A DNA stretch of 13,361 bases from assembly GCA_035628335.1 (NCBI GenBank), contig DASPKA010000107.1, positions 1-13,361 on the forward strand. The letters are read 5' to 3'. Position numbers and translations under genes: made by a program. Positions 1 through 6,516 of the stretch are shown piece after piece. The stretch comes from DASPKA01 sp035628335. Its GTDB lineage: Bacteria > Patescibacteriota > Doudnabacteria > UBA920. A model generated the notes under the pieces. That model saw only the letters and a list, made by a program, of their open reading frames with translations, searched no databases and was not told where the DNA came from. How positions within the stretch are numbered: position 1 is the first letter of the stretch; every line of letters starts with the position of its first letter.

Positions 1-828
1 GCTCATCGTCCAATGAAAGACGGTGTAATTGCTGACTATAAAGTGACGGAAATAATGCTTCGCTACTTCATAAGTAAAGCCCTTGGTAAAATCCGCTTTT
101 TCCGCCCTGAAGTCATGATTTCCGTACCTGGGGGAATTACTTCCACGGAGCGTAGGGCAGTAATTGAAGCAGCAACGGCAGCTGGCGCTAAAAACGCCTA
201 TGTTATTAAGGAAACAATAGCTGCTGCAATTGGTGCAGGTATTCCTATTGAAAGCCCGAGCGGCAATCTTGTTGTTGATATTGGCGGCGGCACTACTGAT
301 GCTGCTGTTTTGTCTCTAGGTGGAATTGTCACGGCCACCTCTGTTCGTGTTGCAGGTAACAAGTTTGACCAGTCTATAGTAGAAACCATCCGCAAAAACC
401 ATGGTCTTGCTATAGGTGACCGAACTGCCGAAGATATCAAGATAACCATTGGCTCCGCTCTTCCAAGTCACGAAGAGGAAGTTATGGAAATTAAAGGCCG
501 TGATTTAATTACCGGCCTTCCACGTGCGGCAACGATACGTACTAACGAAATAGTCGAAGGCTTTGAGGAAGATCTCCAGGAGATAATACGAGGCATAAAA
601 CAAGTACTTGCTGAGACCCCACCCGAACTAGCTTCAGATATTATAGACAAGGGGATAGTCTTGACTGGCGGGTCAAGCCAGCTACGAGGCCTTGGTGAAT
701 ATATTTACCGATGTATTGGGGTTCGGGCGTATCTAGCTGAAGACCCATTACTCTGTGTTGCCAAGGGTACAGGTGTTGCACTAGAAAACCTAGAAAGTTA
801 TAAAAAGAGTATTCTTTCTATAAAATAA
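1..828 (+). CDS. mreB: Rod shape-determining protein MreB, C-terminal part (5' end outside window)
   Basis: Bacterial actin homologue that polymerises under the inner membrane and guides cell-wall synthesis. The reading frame is open from base 1, so the visible 275 residues are the C-terminal four-fifths of a normal protein of about 340. Visible landmarks are the typical RPMKDGVIAD stretch near the start, the SVPGG segment, the ATP-phosphate loop DIGGGTTDAAV (about residues 93-103 of the fragment) and the adenosine loop LTGGSSQL (about 221-228). The usual EEP before AAAIGAG reads KET here, which keeps the glutamate. The ATG at base 13 is internal and not the start. The stop is followed 18 nt later by an unrelated membrane-protein gene, not mreC as in many bacteria. 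Identification is secure. Confidence 0.96.
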   Translation, partial: AHRPMKDGVIADYKVTEIMLRYFISKALGKIRFFRPEVMISVPGGITSTERRAVIEAATAAGAKNAYVIKETIAAAIGAGIPIESPSGNLVVDIGGGTTDAAVLSLGGIVTATSVRVAGNKFDQSIVETIRKNHGLAIGDRTAEDIKITIGSALPSHEEEVMEIKGRDLITGLPRAATIRTNEIVEGFEEDLQEIIRGIKQVLAETPPELASDIIDKGIVLTGGSSQLRGLGEYIYRCIGVRAYLAEDPLLCVAKGTGVALENLESYKKSILSIK

Positions 829-837
829 TGGTATACT
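829..837 (+). promoter_or_regulatory. Extended -10 promoter, likely giving a leaderless mRNA
   Basis: TGG directly precedes TATACT (832-837), an extended -10 element. No convincing -35 lies 16-18 bp upstream, which extended -10 promoters tolerate. A transcript would start near 843-845, only 2-4 nt before the ATG at 847, so the downstream gene may be read from a leaderless or nearly leaderless mRNA. Confidence 0.5.
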
Positions 838-846
838 TAAGGTGTA

Positions 847-2388
847 ATGCGAAAGCAAAAACAAAACCCTCCAAATAACAAAACGATTTTTATCTTGTGC
901 ACAGTGCTAATAGTTGCTATAGCTTCTTTGTCGATATTTAACCGGAAGGCTTTCGAACCTGCACCCATATTACAAAGCGCGGACGCACAAAACTATCAAA
1001 AAATTCTAGCAAGCTATAAAACTGACGAGCAAGCATCTCGTGAGGTTTTTGAACAATTGGTATCAAAGGAGGAAGTAGCCGCAGAAATTTATGACACACT
1101 TGGAACAAATCGAACGATACCTATACCCAAAGAACCGGAAAAACCTTTACTTCCAGTGAAAGCAGGCGCAAGCGAAGTGGAATCTGCTGCTGTAGTAAGC
1201 TTGGTGTCGACCAAGGTTCAGGAATTCTACACACAACACGAAGCGGTCATCACTAACCCATATAACAATAGCACTTCAGACCTTGCAGTTACCAGGACAG
1301 AACTCCGCCAGCAACTGGAAACGCTCTATGAGACTCAACCAACGAAAGAGTCGCTGCAGGTCCAAAAGAATTTTATTGTCTGGCAGGAGTCCTTGGACAA
1401 AAGCTTAGCATCCGCCCTCAATTACGTCACAAAGGGAGCTGCATTCACGCCATGGCCAGACATATACCGTGACCTGGTCGTTTTTAATGGGTTGATGCCA
1501 ACTTTAGAGGCAGACTTTAACCTAACAGCAAAAACTTTGGGATTAAAAAGAATCAACAAAGGCTTCTCCCTAATCAAGACTGCCCATGCTTTGCCAGTTG
1601 TAATTGTAGGTAATCCTGTAGAAGAAATAAAAGACGCAATTAAGAAAGCACTTGCTACGGCCTTTGCAAAATTTGCCACAGTGTTTCTTGACAAGCTTGT
1701 TCAGACGATAGAGAAAAATTACAAAATTGCGAATTTCTTATATTATTCTGACGCGCTGCTCTCAGGTCAGTATCTGGAGGATTATTTAAACAAGTACGTA
1801 GACGACCCGCTAGACAAAACCCTCATTAAAAAGTTCATTCCTCAGCTTTCCTGCGGTAAAACTGACCCCAAGCTTGGGGAAGTCTTTAAAGCAAAAGCCA
1901 GGGAGTACTTAGGGTATGACCCTGCATCTCTTTCAGCATCAGACCCTGACTTTAATGTAAAGCTTGCACGTATGGGCAGCTTCCTTTCCACTCCGCAAGG
2001 ATGGGAGCTGCGTTACCGTGAGCTCGCTGCGGTGGCTAAAAGCGAAGCAGAAAAAAACGTAGATAGAGAGCTTTTTTCTAGTGGCCTTAAGTCTCCCCGA
2101 GAGTTAATAAGCAACCAAATAGCAGCAACCCTTTCTGCAATTGAACACTCTGAGTCTGCCGCGTTGTTGTCCTCCATAAATCTGGGGGTTATCCATGTAG
2201 ATTCTATCGTTGGACAGCTGGTTTCAGGGATCTTAGAGAATCTTTTCAATAAATTCCTTTTTAAAGGTGCTGTAGTCTTTAAAGAACAGTCCACCTGCTT
2301 AATTGGCGGCGCTGATGAAGTTGTCATCCCGGCTAAAGCGGTTGAGGAAGATGACACTGAGGTATTACTCAGAGGTGATGAGTATTAA
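847..2388 (+). CDS. Hypothetical membrane-anchored protein, 513 aa
   Basis: Not recognised as a named family. A basic N-terminus (MRKQKQ) is followed by one hydrophobic segment at about residues 12-31, so the protein is probably a signal-anchored protein with most of its mass outside the membrane. The body is helix-rich and charged, with a Pro/Glu/Lys-rich linker near residues 90-105. A second hydrophobic, helical stretch (about 245-280) contains a KKALATAFAKFATVF segment and could be amphipathic or membrane-associated. Only two cysteines are visible, at about 337 and 488. The C-terminus is acidic (EEDDTE). Long helical proteins of this general style occur near type IV pilus or secretion genes in CPR genomes, but nothing here proves that role. 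It sits between mreB and the ribosomal operon, with its own extended -10 box. The ATG at 847 has AAGGTG only 2 nt upstream, too close to act as a normal ribosome-binding site. Confidence 0.8.
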   Translation: MRKQKQNPPNNKTIFILCTVLIVAIASLSIFNRKAFEPAPILQSADAQNYQKILASYKTDEQASREVFEQLVSKEEVAAEIYDTLGTNRTIPIPKEPEKPLLPVKAGASEVESAAVVSLVSTKVQEFYTQHEAVITNPYNNSTSDLAVTRTELRQQLETLYETQPTKESLQVQKNFIVWQESLDKSLASALNYVTKGAAFTPWPDIYRDLVVFNGLMPTLEADFNLTAKTLGLKRINKGFSLIKTAHALPVVIVGNPVEEIKDAIKKALATAFAKFATVFLDKLVQTIEKNYKIANFLYYSDALLSGQYLEDYLNKYVDDPLDKTLIKKFIPQLSCGKTDPKLGEVFKAKAREYLGYDPASLSASDPDFNVKLARMGSFLSTPQGWELRYRELAAVAKSEAEKNVDRELFSSGLKSPRELISNQIAATLSAIEHSESAALLSSINLGVIHVDSIVGQLVSGILENLFNKFLFKGAVVFKEQSTCLIGGADEVVIPAKAVEEDDTEVLLRGDEY

Positions 2389-2411
2389 AAATTTCCATCA
2401 AAAGAAGCTTC

Positions 2412-2440
2412 TTGACAAAGCTTAGCTTCACTGCTAAAAT
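2412..2440 (+). promoter_or_regulatory. Strong housekeeping promoter of the infA ribosomal operon
   Basis: A perfect TTGACA -35 box (2412-2417), a 17-bp spacer and TAAAAT (2435-2440), with TG one base before the -10 (extended -10). The expected start is near 2447, about 30 nt before infA. A perfect 12-bp palindrome, AAGAAGCTTCTT (2402-2413), runs into the first bases of the -35 and could be an operator or chance. Confidence 0.88.
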
Positions 2441-2477
2441 ACCTAAGCATTAATATTTTTTAAAGACACACGTAAAC

Positions 2478-2717
2478 TTGGCACAAGAAAGCCAAAAAGA
2501 TACCAGCAAAGACGTTATAGAGCTTGAGGGCAGGGTAGTTGAATGCCTGCCTAACGCGCTTTTTCGTATCCAACTTGACTCTGGTCAAGTGGTACTTGGC
2601 CACCTGGCCGGTAAAATGCGCGTAAACATGATTAGAGTCCTGCTCGGCGACCGCGTCATTGTTGCCCTAACCCCCTACGACCTTTCTAAGGGTCGTATTA
2701 TTCGGAGAATGCGGTAA
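2478..2717 (+). CDS. infA: Translation initiation factor IF-1
   Basis: Small OB-fold factor that binds the ribosomal A site during initiation alongside IF-2 and IF-3. The protein of 79 residues matches the family from [21 protein letters not shown] through GKMRVN and GDRVIV to [14 protein letters not shown]. It is about seven residues longer than the usual 72 because of a polar N-terminal extension. The start is TTG at 2478; no in-frame ATG or GTG gives the full OB fold. No Shine-Dalgarno sequence is seen. It is the first gene after the strong promoter, followed by rpmJ, rpsM, rpsK, rpsD and rpoA, the classical bacterial order. Confidence 0.96.
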   Translation: MAQESQKDTSKDVIELEGRVVECLPNALFRIQLDSGQVVLGHLAGKMRVNMIRVLLGDRVIVALTPYDLSKGRIIRRMR

Positions 2718-2721
2718 ATTC

Positions 2722-2792
2722 AGTCGTAAGTAGTATGTCGTAAGCAAGCAGAAACAACTTGTTTTAGACTTACGACTGTCGACTTACTACTT
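2722..2792. repeat. Inverted heptamer element, family A copy 1 (infA/rpmJ gap)
   Basis: The left arm is built of 7-nt units (GTCGTAA, GTAGTAT, GTCGTAA, then GCAAGCA). The right arm carries complementary units (TAGACTT, ACGACTG, TCGACTT, ACTACTT). The arms pair imperfectly, with an uninterrupted GTCGTAAG/CTTACGAC stem. The centre contains AACTTGTTTTAGACTTACGA, shared exactly with copies 2 and 3. The element nearly fills the gap between genes and ends 6 nt before the rpmJ start. Confidence 0.85.
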
Positions 2793-2798
2793 AATATT

Positions 2799-2912
2799 AT
2801 GAAAGTTAAAGCATCAGTAAAACCGAGGTGTAAGGATTGCAAAATTGTTAAGCGATTTGGTCGCGTATACGTAATCTGCAAAACCCCTAAACATAAACAG
2901 CGTCAGGGCTAA
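2799..2912 (+). CDS. rpmJ: 50S ribosomal protein L36 (bL36), zinc-ribbon type
   Basis: A 37-residue protein of the large subunit, the smallest r-protein. The sequence [20 protein letters not shown] is typical, and the zinc ligands are intact: Cys11, Cys14, Cys27 and His32 (C-x2-C-x12-C-x4-H). It ends in a basic KHKQRQG tail. The position between infA and rpsM is the canonical one. It is flanked on both sides by family A inverted heptamer elements, which is unusual: the gene is shorter than the two repeats together. There is no Shine-Dalgarno; the bases before ATG are AT-rich. Confidence 0.97.
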   Translation: MKVKASVKPRCKDCKIVKRFGRVYVICKTPKHKQRQG

Positions 2913-2922
2913 CTAAACACAC

Positions 2923-3006
2923 GTCGTAAGTAGTAAGTAGTATGTCAGAAGCAAGCACAAATAACTTGTTTTAGACTTACGACTTACGACTGTCGACTTA
3001 CTACTT
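2923..3006. repeat. Inverted heptamer element, family A copy 2 (rpmJ/rpsM gap)
   Basis: Left arm units: GTCGTAA, GTAGTAA, GTAGTAT, GTCAGAA, GCAAGCA. Right arm units: AGACTT, then ACGACTT twice, ACTG-ended variant, TCGACTT, ACTACTT. The core AACTTGTTTTAGACTTACGA is identical to copies 1 and 3. Compared with copy 1 it has one extra heptamer in each arm. It ends 5 nt before the rpsM ATG, the place where the S4 repressor site of the E. coli alpha operon lies. Confidence 0.87.
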
Positions 3007-3011
3007 TCTTT

Positions 3012-3401
3012 ATGGCTAGAATTGCAGGTATAAATATTCCCAACGAAAAACGCATAGAAGCTTCTCTCCAGTACGTTTATGGAGTAGGGCTCACTTCTGC
3101 TAAAAAGATCCTAAAAGAAACAGGGATTTCTCCTGACAAACGCACTAAGGATCTTTCTGAAGATGAACTTAACACCATCCGAGGCTTTATTGAAAAGACT
3201 TACAAGGTTGAAGGTCAGTTGCGCCAACAAACCTCTTTAAACATAAAGCGTCTTAAGGAAATAGGCACTTACCGCGGAACTAGACACAGTAGAGGTTTGC
3301 CAGTGCGTGGCCAGAGAACTAAGACCAATAACCGTACCCGCAGAGGAAACGTAAGAAAGACTGCTGGGTCCGGTAGAGCTAAGTCAGCAGACAAGACCTA
3401 A
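3012..3401 (+). CDS. rpsM: 30S ribosomal protein S13 (uS13)
   Basis: Head protein of the small subunit that contacts the P-site tRNA and forms bridges to the large subunit. The 129 residues match the family along their length: [15 protein letters not shown] at the start, the helix-hairpin-helix [14 protein letters not shown] (about 22-35), the [17 protein letters not shown] signature (about 89-105) and a basic tail that reaches the tRNA. Length is usual (about 115-130). The gene opens the S13-S11-S4-alpha block. There is no Shine-Dalgarno before ATG; the initiation region is the end of the family A repeat plus a pyrimidine-rich stretch. Confidence 0.98.
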   Translation: MARIAGINIPNEKRIEASLQYVYGVGLTSAKKILKETGISPDKRTKDLSEDELNTIRGFIEKTYKVEGQLRQQTSLNIKRLKEIGTYRGTRHSRGLPVRGQRTKTNNRTRRGNVRKTAGSGRAKSADKT

Positions 3402-3426
3402 TGTAACTATCTCAACTCTTTAAATT

Positions 3427-3891
3427 ATGACTGAACAACTTTCAAATACCCCGCCTAAACAGCGGGTCGCCGAAGAGGCGACTACAACCGCAGACCTAGC
3501 TTCCAAAGTTAAAGCTACTACTAAAAAGAAAAAAGGTAAATCCAAGGTTAGCAAAGGCAGAATTACAGTTAACTCGACCTTTAATAACACGCTTATTTCA
3601 ATTTCAGACCAAAACGGTAATGTCATTGTCTGGGGCACTGCTGGCAGAACAGGATTTAAAGGCTCAAAAAAGTCTACTCCATACGCTGGTCAAAAGACTA
3701 TGGAAGACGCTTTAGCTCGTGCTAAGGACAGAGGCCTGTCTGAAGTTGACATTTTGATTAAGGGAGTCGGCGCTGGCCGCGAGTCAGCTCTGCGCGCGAT
3801 ACAGTCTTCCGGACTAAATGTGTTAACCATTAAAGACAGAACCCCAACCCCTCACGGGGGCGTCAGGCCAAAGAAGCCACGAAGAGTATAA
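3427..3891 (+). CDS. rpsK: 30S ribosomal protein S11 (uS11) with N-terminal extension
   Basis: Platform protein of the small subunit, next to the mRNA exit and 16S rRNA 3' end. The conserved core begins near residue 42 (KGRITVNSTFNNTLISISD) and contains GTAGRTGFKGSKKSTPYAG, KGVGAGRESALRAI and the typical end PHGGVRPKKPRRV. About 40 residues precede it, first Thr/Gln-rich then lysine-rich (TTKKKKGKSK), so the protein is 154 residues instead of about 129. The extension is low complexity and probably disordered, able to contact rRNA. The ATG at 3427 is the only good start. It is separated from rpsM by 25 nt and from rpsD by 4 nt. No Shine-Dalgarno. Confidence 0.98.
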   Translation: MTEQLSNTPPKQRVAEEATTTADLASKVKATTKKKKGKSKVSKGRITVNSTFNNTLISISDQNGNVIVWGTAGRTGFKGSKKSTPYAGQKTMEDALARAKDRGLSEVDILIKGVGAGRESALRAIQSSGLNVLTIKDRTPTPHGGVRPKKPRRV

Positions 3892-3895
3892 ATAT

Positions 3896-4504
3896 ATGAG
3901 ATATACAGGACCAAAAGCGCGAAAAGCCAGACGACTTGGCATGGCCTTTACCGCTAAAGATGCAAAAGTACTAAGAAAACGTTCTACTCCTCCAGGTGTA
4001 CACGGACTAAACCGCGCACGTCTTTCTGAATTCGCTGTACAACTGCGAGAAAAGCAGAAGTGCAAAATTAATTACGGTGTACAAGAAAAACAGTTCAAAC
4101 GCGCATTTAACAAAGCAAAAAAGATGCCAGGTGTTACTGGTGACAACCTCATTAGAACCTTGGAAATGCGTTTAGACAATGTAGTCTTTCGTTTAGGCTT
4201 TGCTGAAACACGCTACCAAGCTCGTCAGCTTGTGAACCATGGCTTCTTCCAAGTGAATGGTAAAAAAGTAGATGTTCCTTCTTTCTCTTCAAAGGTTGGC
4301 GACCAGATCATGGTCCGGGAAGTAAAACGAAAGACTAAGTACATTCAATCTATAGCAGAAAAGATCAAGAACTTCCACCCACAAGATTGGGTAAGTTTAG
4401 ACCCCCAGAAACTCTCAGGCAAAGTACTGTCAGTACCGACTCCTCAGCAAGTTGGTAACCAGATCAACACACAGTTGATCGTAGAACACTATTCTAGGAT
4501 ATAG
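3896..4504 (+). CDS. rpsD: 30S ribosomal protein S4 (uS4)
   Basis: Primary assembly protein of the 30S body and, in many bacteria, autogenous repressor of the alpha operon. The 202 residues include the N-terminal GPKARKARRLG region and the S4 RNA-binding domain at about 92-155 (MRLDNVVFRLGFAETRYQAR, then QLVNHGFFQVNGKKVDVPS). The end IVEHYSRI is typical. The N-terminal zinc cysteines of the C+ type are absent, so this is the zinc-free form. The gene starts 4 nt after rpsK, so translation is probably coupled. The 179-nt structured region after it, before rpoA, is a candidate target for S4 autoregulation. Confidence 0.98.
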   Translation: MRYTGPKARKARRLGMAFTAKDAKVLRKRSTPPGVHGLNRARLSEFAVQLREKQKCKINYGVQEKQFKRAFNKAKKMPGVTGDNLIRTLEMRLDNVVFRLGFAETRYQARQLVNHGFFQVNGKKVDVPSFSSKVGDQIMVREVKRKTKYIQSIAEKIKNFHPQDWVSLDPQKLSGKVLSVPTPQQVGNQINTQLIVEHYSRI

Positions 4505-4508
4505 GGGC

Positions 4509-4572
4509 TAGCGTCCCCCCTCCAACGGGCAGAGCCCTTATGGAGCCTCCCCCTCTCGCGCCGTTGGCGCTA
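4509..4572 (+). ncRNA. GC-rich structured element in the rpsD/rpoA gap
   Basis: TAGCG (4509-4513) pairs with CGCTA (4568-4572), and CCAACGG (4522-4528) pairs with CCGTTGG (4561-4567). Together these make a 12-bp stem with an 8-nt C-rich bulge on the left strand. An alternative small hairpin, GGGC/GCCC (4527-4537), competes with part of it. The segment is far more GC-rich than the AT-rich bases that follow. There is no T-run after it, so it is not a simple terminator. A cis-regulatory leader of rpoA is the most likely role. Confidence 0.5.
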
Positions 4573-4595
4573 AGTTAATCTCAAAATTAACAAAT

Positions 4596-4680
4596 TTGAA
4601 TTTAATATATTAGTCCGGCGAAATTCAATAGTTAGTTCACTCGAATTAGGTCCGCTAAATATTGTTTCTAGCCGCAAATT
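4596..4680 (+). promoter_or_regulatory. AT-rich rpoA leader with stem-loop and degenerate repeats
   Basis: TTGAATTT (4596-4603) and AAATTCAA (4621-4628) form a perfect 8-bp stem with a 17-nt loop that holds TATATT, a possible -10 without a good -35. A degenerate motif of the form TTAG-TCCGGCG-AAATT recurs: ATTAGTCCGGCGAAAT (4609-4624), TTAGTTCACTCGAATT (4632-4647), ATTAGGTCCGCTAAAT (4645-4660) and a weaker copy near 4668-4680. Function is unknown; it may belong to the same control region as the GC-rich hairpin upstream. Confidence 0.4.
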
Positions 4681-4683
4681 TTT

Positions 4684-5625
4684 ATGGAAGCCATTTTACT
4701 TCCAAATCCGGTACAAATTACATATGAGGGCAACAACCGCTACACGCTCTCACTGGAGCCATTGCACCCGGGCTATGGTGTTACCATCGGCAACGCTATG
4801 AGAAGGATCCTTCTCTCCAGCCTCCCAGGTAGTGCTGTTACTGCGGTCAAAATAAAGTTTGCTGACCACGAATTTTCCACCATACCTCATGTTAAAGAAG
4901 ACGTTATTCAGGTTATACTCAACCTCAAGCAGATCCGCATAAAGAGCCAGAGTGTTGAGCCAGTACGGCTCCACTTAAACGTTAAAGGTGAAAAAGTAGT
5001 TACTGCAGCAGACATTGAAAAGTCTGACCAAATTGAGGTATTGAGCCCAGATGCAGTTATTGCTACCTTAGACAGCAAGTCCGCTGAGCTCGACATGGAA
5101 ATCATTGTCGAGCAGGGCAGAGGGTATGTGCCTGTTGAGGGCAGAGACTCCTCTCGCTTGGAGGTTGGCTTCCTAGCTGTAGACGCTATCTTTACTCCTG
5201 TAAAGTCTGTGTTCTACGACGTCTCTAACGTTCGAGTTGGCCAATTGACTAACTATGACAAACTTACATTGGTTATTGAGACCAATGGAACTATTACTGG
5301 TGAAGAAGCTTCCAACATTGCTGCTCAAATCCTCGTAGACCACTTTAACCTCATGATCTCTGAAGCTTTCAAGAACTCTCTTAAGACAACTGCAATAGAG
5401 CCAACAGATGAAGTTGCAGTAGAAGCTGCAATAGAAGATGTAGGTAGTAATGACGAAGACTTTGCAGATTTGATCCTGTCTACTCGCGCAAAGAACGCGC
5501 TGATTAAAGCTGGTATCACTGGAAGTGGTAAACTCATGGCCCTGAGTGCCGCTGAGATTGAAAATATAGAAGGTCTTGGCAAGAAGACAGTGCAAGAAAT
5601 TTTAACTGCTATTGGCAAAGCTTAA
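4684..5625 (+). CDS. rpoA: DNA-directed RNA polymerase subunit alpha
   Basis: Alpha forms the dimer that nucleates RNA polymerase assembly and touches promoter UP elements and activators. The 313 residues show the N-terminal domain (about 1-232) with HPGYGVTIGNAMRRILLSSLPG at 28-49. An acidic, alanine-rich linker (about 238-262) joins it to a C-terminal domain with a helix-hairpin-helix fold (IEGLGKKTVQEIL, about 295-307). Within STRAKNALIKAGI, Arg268 and Asn271 match the DNA-contacting pair Arg265/Asn268 of E. coli, so UP-element binding should be intact. There is no Shine-Dalgarno; the ATG follows a T-run. Two stop codons in a row (TAATAG) end the gene, and the second overlaps the following repeat. 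Confidence 0.98.
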   Translation: MEAILLPNPVQITYEGNNRYTLSLEPLHPGYGVTIGNAMRRILLSSLPGSAVTAVKIKFADHEFSTIPHVKEDVIQVILNLKQIRIKSQSVEPVRLHLNVKGEKVVTAADIEKSDQIEVLSPDAVIATLDSKSAELDMEIIVEQGRGYVPVEGRDSSRLEVGFLAVDAIFTPVKSVFYDVSNVRVGQLTNYDKLTLVIETNGTITGEEASNIAAQILVDHFNLMISEAFKNSLKTTAIEPTDEVAVEAAIEDVGSNDEDFADLILSTRAKNALIKAGITGSGKLMALSAAEIENIEGLGKKTVQEILTAIGKA

Positions 5626-5626
5626 T

Positions 5627-5727
5627 AGAGTCCATAAAGTCAAAAGTCCTTAAAGTCCATAAAGAAAATAGCTATTCGCTTCGCGAACTCCAAGACTTTA
5701 CAGACTTTCGACTTTCGACTTTCGACT
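5627..5727. repeat. Inverted repeat element, family B (rpoA/rplQ gap)
   Basis: The right arm has GACTTT-based units: a 9-mer GACTTTACA, then GACTTTC three times, then GACT (5694-5727). The left arm (5627-5665) reads in reverse complement as GACTTTAAG, GACTTTT, GACTTTATG, GACT, so both arms use 7- and 9-nt units of the same word. The tip is a perfect hairpin, TTCGC-TTC-GCGAA (5675-5687). The element fills the gap and ends 6 nt before the rplQ start. Confidence 0.83.
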
Positions 5728-5733
5728 AACCAC

Positions 5734-6078
5734 ATGAGACACTTAAAGAAGAAAAAACTCGGAAAAGGGACAGACCACCGTCGTAAACTTTTGCGCGCAC
5801 TGGCTTCTTCCGCTATCTTGTACGAACGCATTACAACTTCTTATGCAAATGCCCGTGGCGTACGCCCATACCTAGAAAAGATTATCACTCGCGCTAAGGA
5901 AGATTCATTACATAACCGTAGAATTATCTTGTCTGCGCTAAGCAAGAATGCTGCTAAGAAAGTGCTAGAAGTCTATGGCCCAAAGTACAAGGACCGCAAA
6001 GGCGGGTACCTTCGCTTAACTAAGTTAAACAACCCTAAAGCCGGTAAGTCTAAAGTACTGGTAGAGTTTGTTGAATAA
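5734..6078 (+). CDS. rplQ: 50S ribosomal protein L17 (bL17)
   Basis: Large-subunit protein near the polypeptide exit tunnel. The 114 residues open with MRHLKKKKLGKGTDHRRKLL, the family signature in slightly altered form (usual MRH...LGR...HR.A.L). They continue with a basic helical region and end in a short beta segment (KSKVLVEFVE). Length is normal. Its place directly after rpoA is the standard bacterial order. The start codon lies 6 nt after a family B repeat and has no Shine-Dalgarno. rplM follows 12 nt downstream. Confidence 0.97.
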   Translation: MRHLKKKKLGKGTDHRRKLLRALASSAILYERITTSYANARGVRPYLEKIITRAKEDSLHNRRIILSALSKNAAKKVLEVYGPKYKDRKGGYLRLTKLNNPKAGKSKVLVEFVE

Positions 6079-6090
6079 CAATATTATTTT

Positions 6091-6507
6091 ATGAAGACCC
6101 AAAAAATTACCCATGTAAATAAAGTCGAACGCACCTGGCATGAGATAGATGCGTCTAAAGAAACCGTAGGGCGTGTTGCCACCCGTATAGCTTCTTTGCT
6201 TCGTGGCAAAGGTAAGCGCACTTTTTCTCCGCATATGGACATGGGGGACTATGTTGTGGCACTGAACGTAGACAAACTCAAGCTCTCAGGACGTAAGCTG
6301 GAACAGAAACAATACTTTAGACATTCTGGCTATTTGGGTGGTCTTAAAACTGAGGATCTCAAAACTCTAATGAACAAGAAGCCGGAAGAGGTTTTGAAGC
6401 GAGCGGTTTTCAGCATGCTCGACGAAGTAAAATTCCGCAAAGCCATGATGGCTCGTTTGAAACTAGTTAAAGGAAGTGAGCACAACTTTGCTCAACTAAA
6501 GAAGTAA
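6091..6507 (+). CDS. rplM: 50S ribosomal protein L13 (uL13)
   Basis: Early assembly protein of the large subunit. The 138 residues include the initial RTWHEIDASKETVGRVATRIASLLRGK region, DMGDYVVALNVDKLKLSGRK and YFRHSGYLGGLK. The late AVxGMLPxNxL motif is altered to AVFSMLDEVKFRKAMMARLKL, but the following KGSEHN end is kept. The pair rplM-rpsI is conserved across bacteria; here it is fused onto the end of the alpha operon. Nine nucleotides separate it from rpsI. No Shine-Dalgarno is seen in the AT-rich bases before ATG. Confidence 0.97.
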   Translation: MKTQKITHVNKVERTWHEIDASKETVGRVATRIASLLRGKGKRTFSPHMDMGDYVVALNVDKLKLSGRKLEQKQYFRHSGYLGGLKTEDLKTLMNKKPEEVLKRAVFSMLDEVKFRKAMMARLKLVKGSEHNFAQLKK

Positions 6508-6516
6508 ACTTTATTT

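Noticed and set aside
2722..3006. CRISPR array
   Set aside because: Units are 7 nt without unique spacers of constant length, and the layout is inverted rather than direct; no cas genes are present.
5173..5595. 140-aa minus-strand open frame inside rpoA
   Set aside because: It lies opposite a fully conserved rpoA and has no recognisable protein features or ribosome-binding site.
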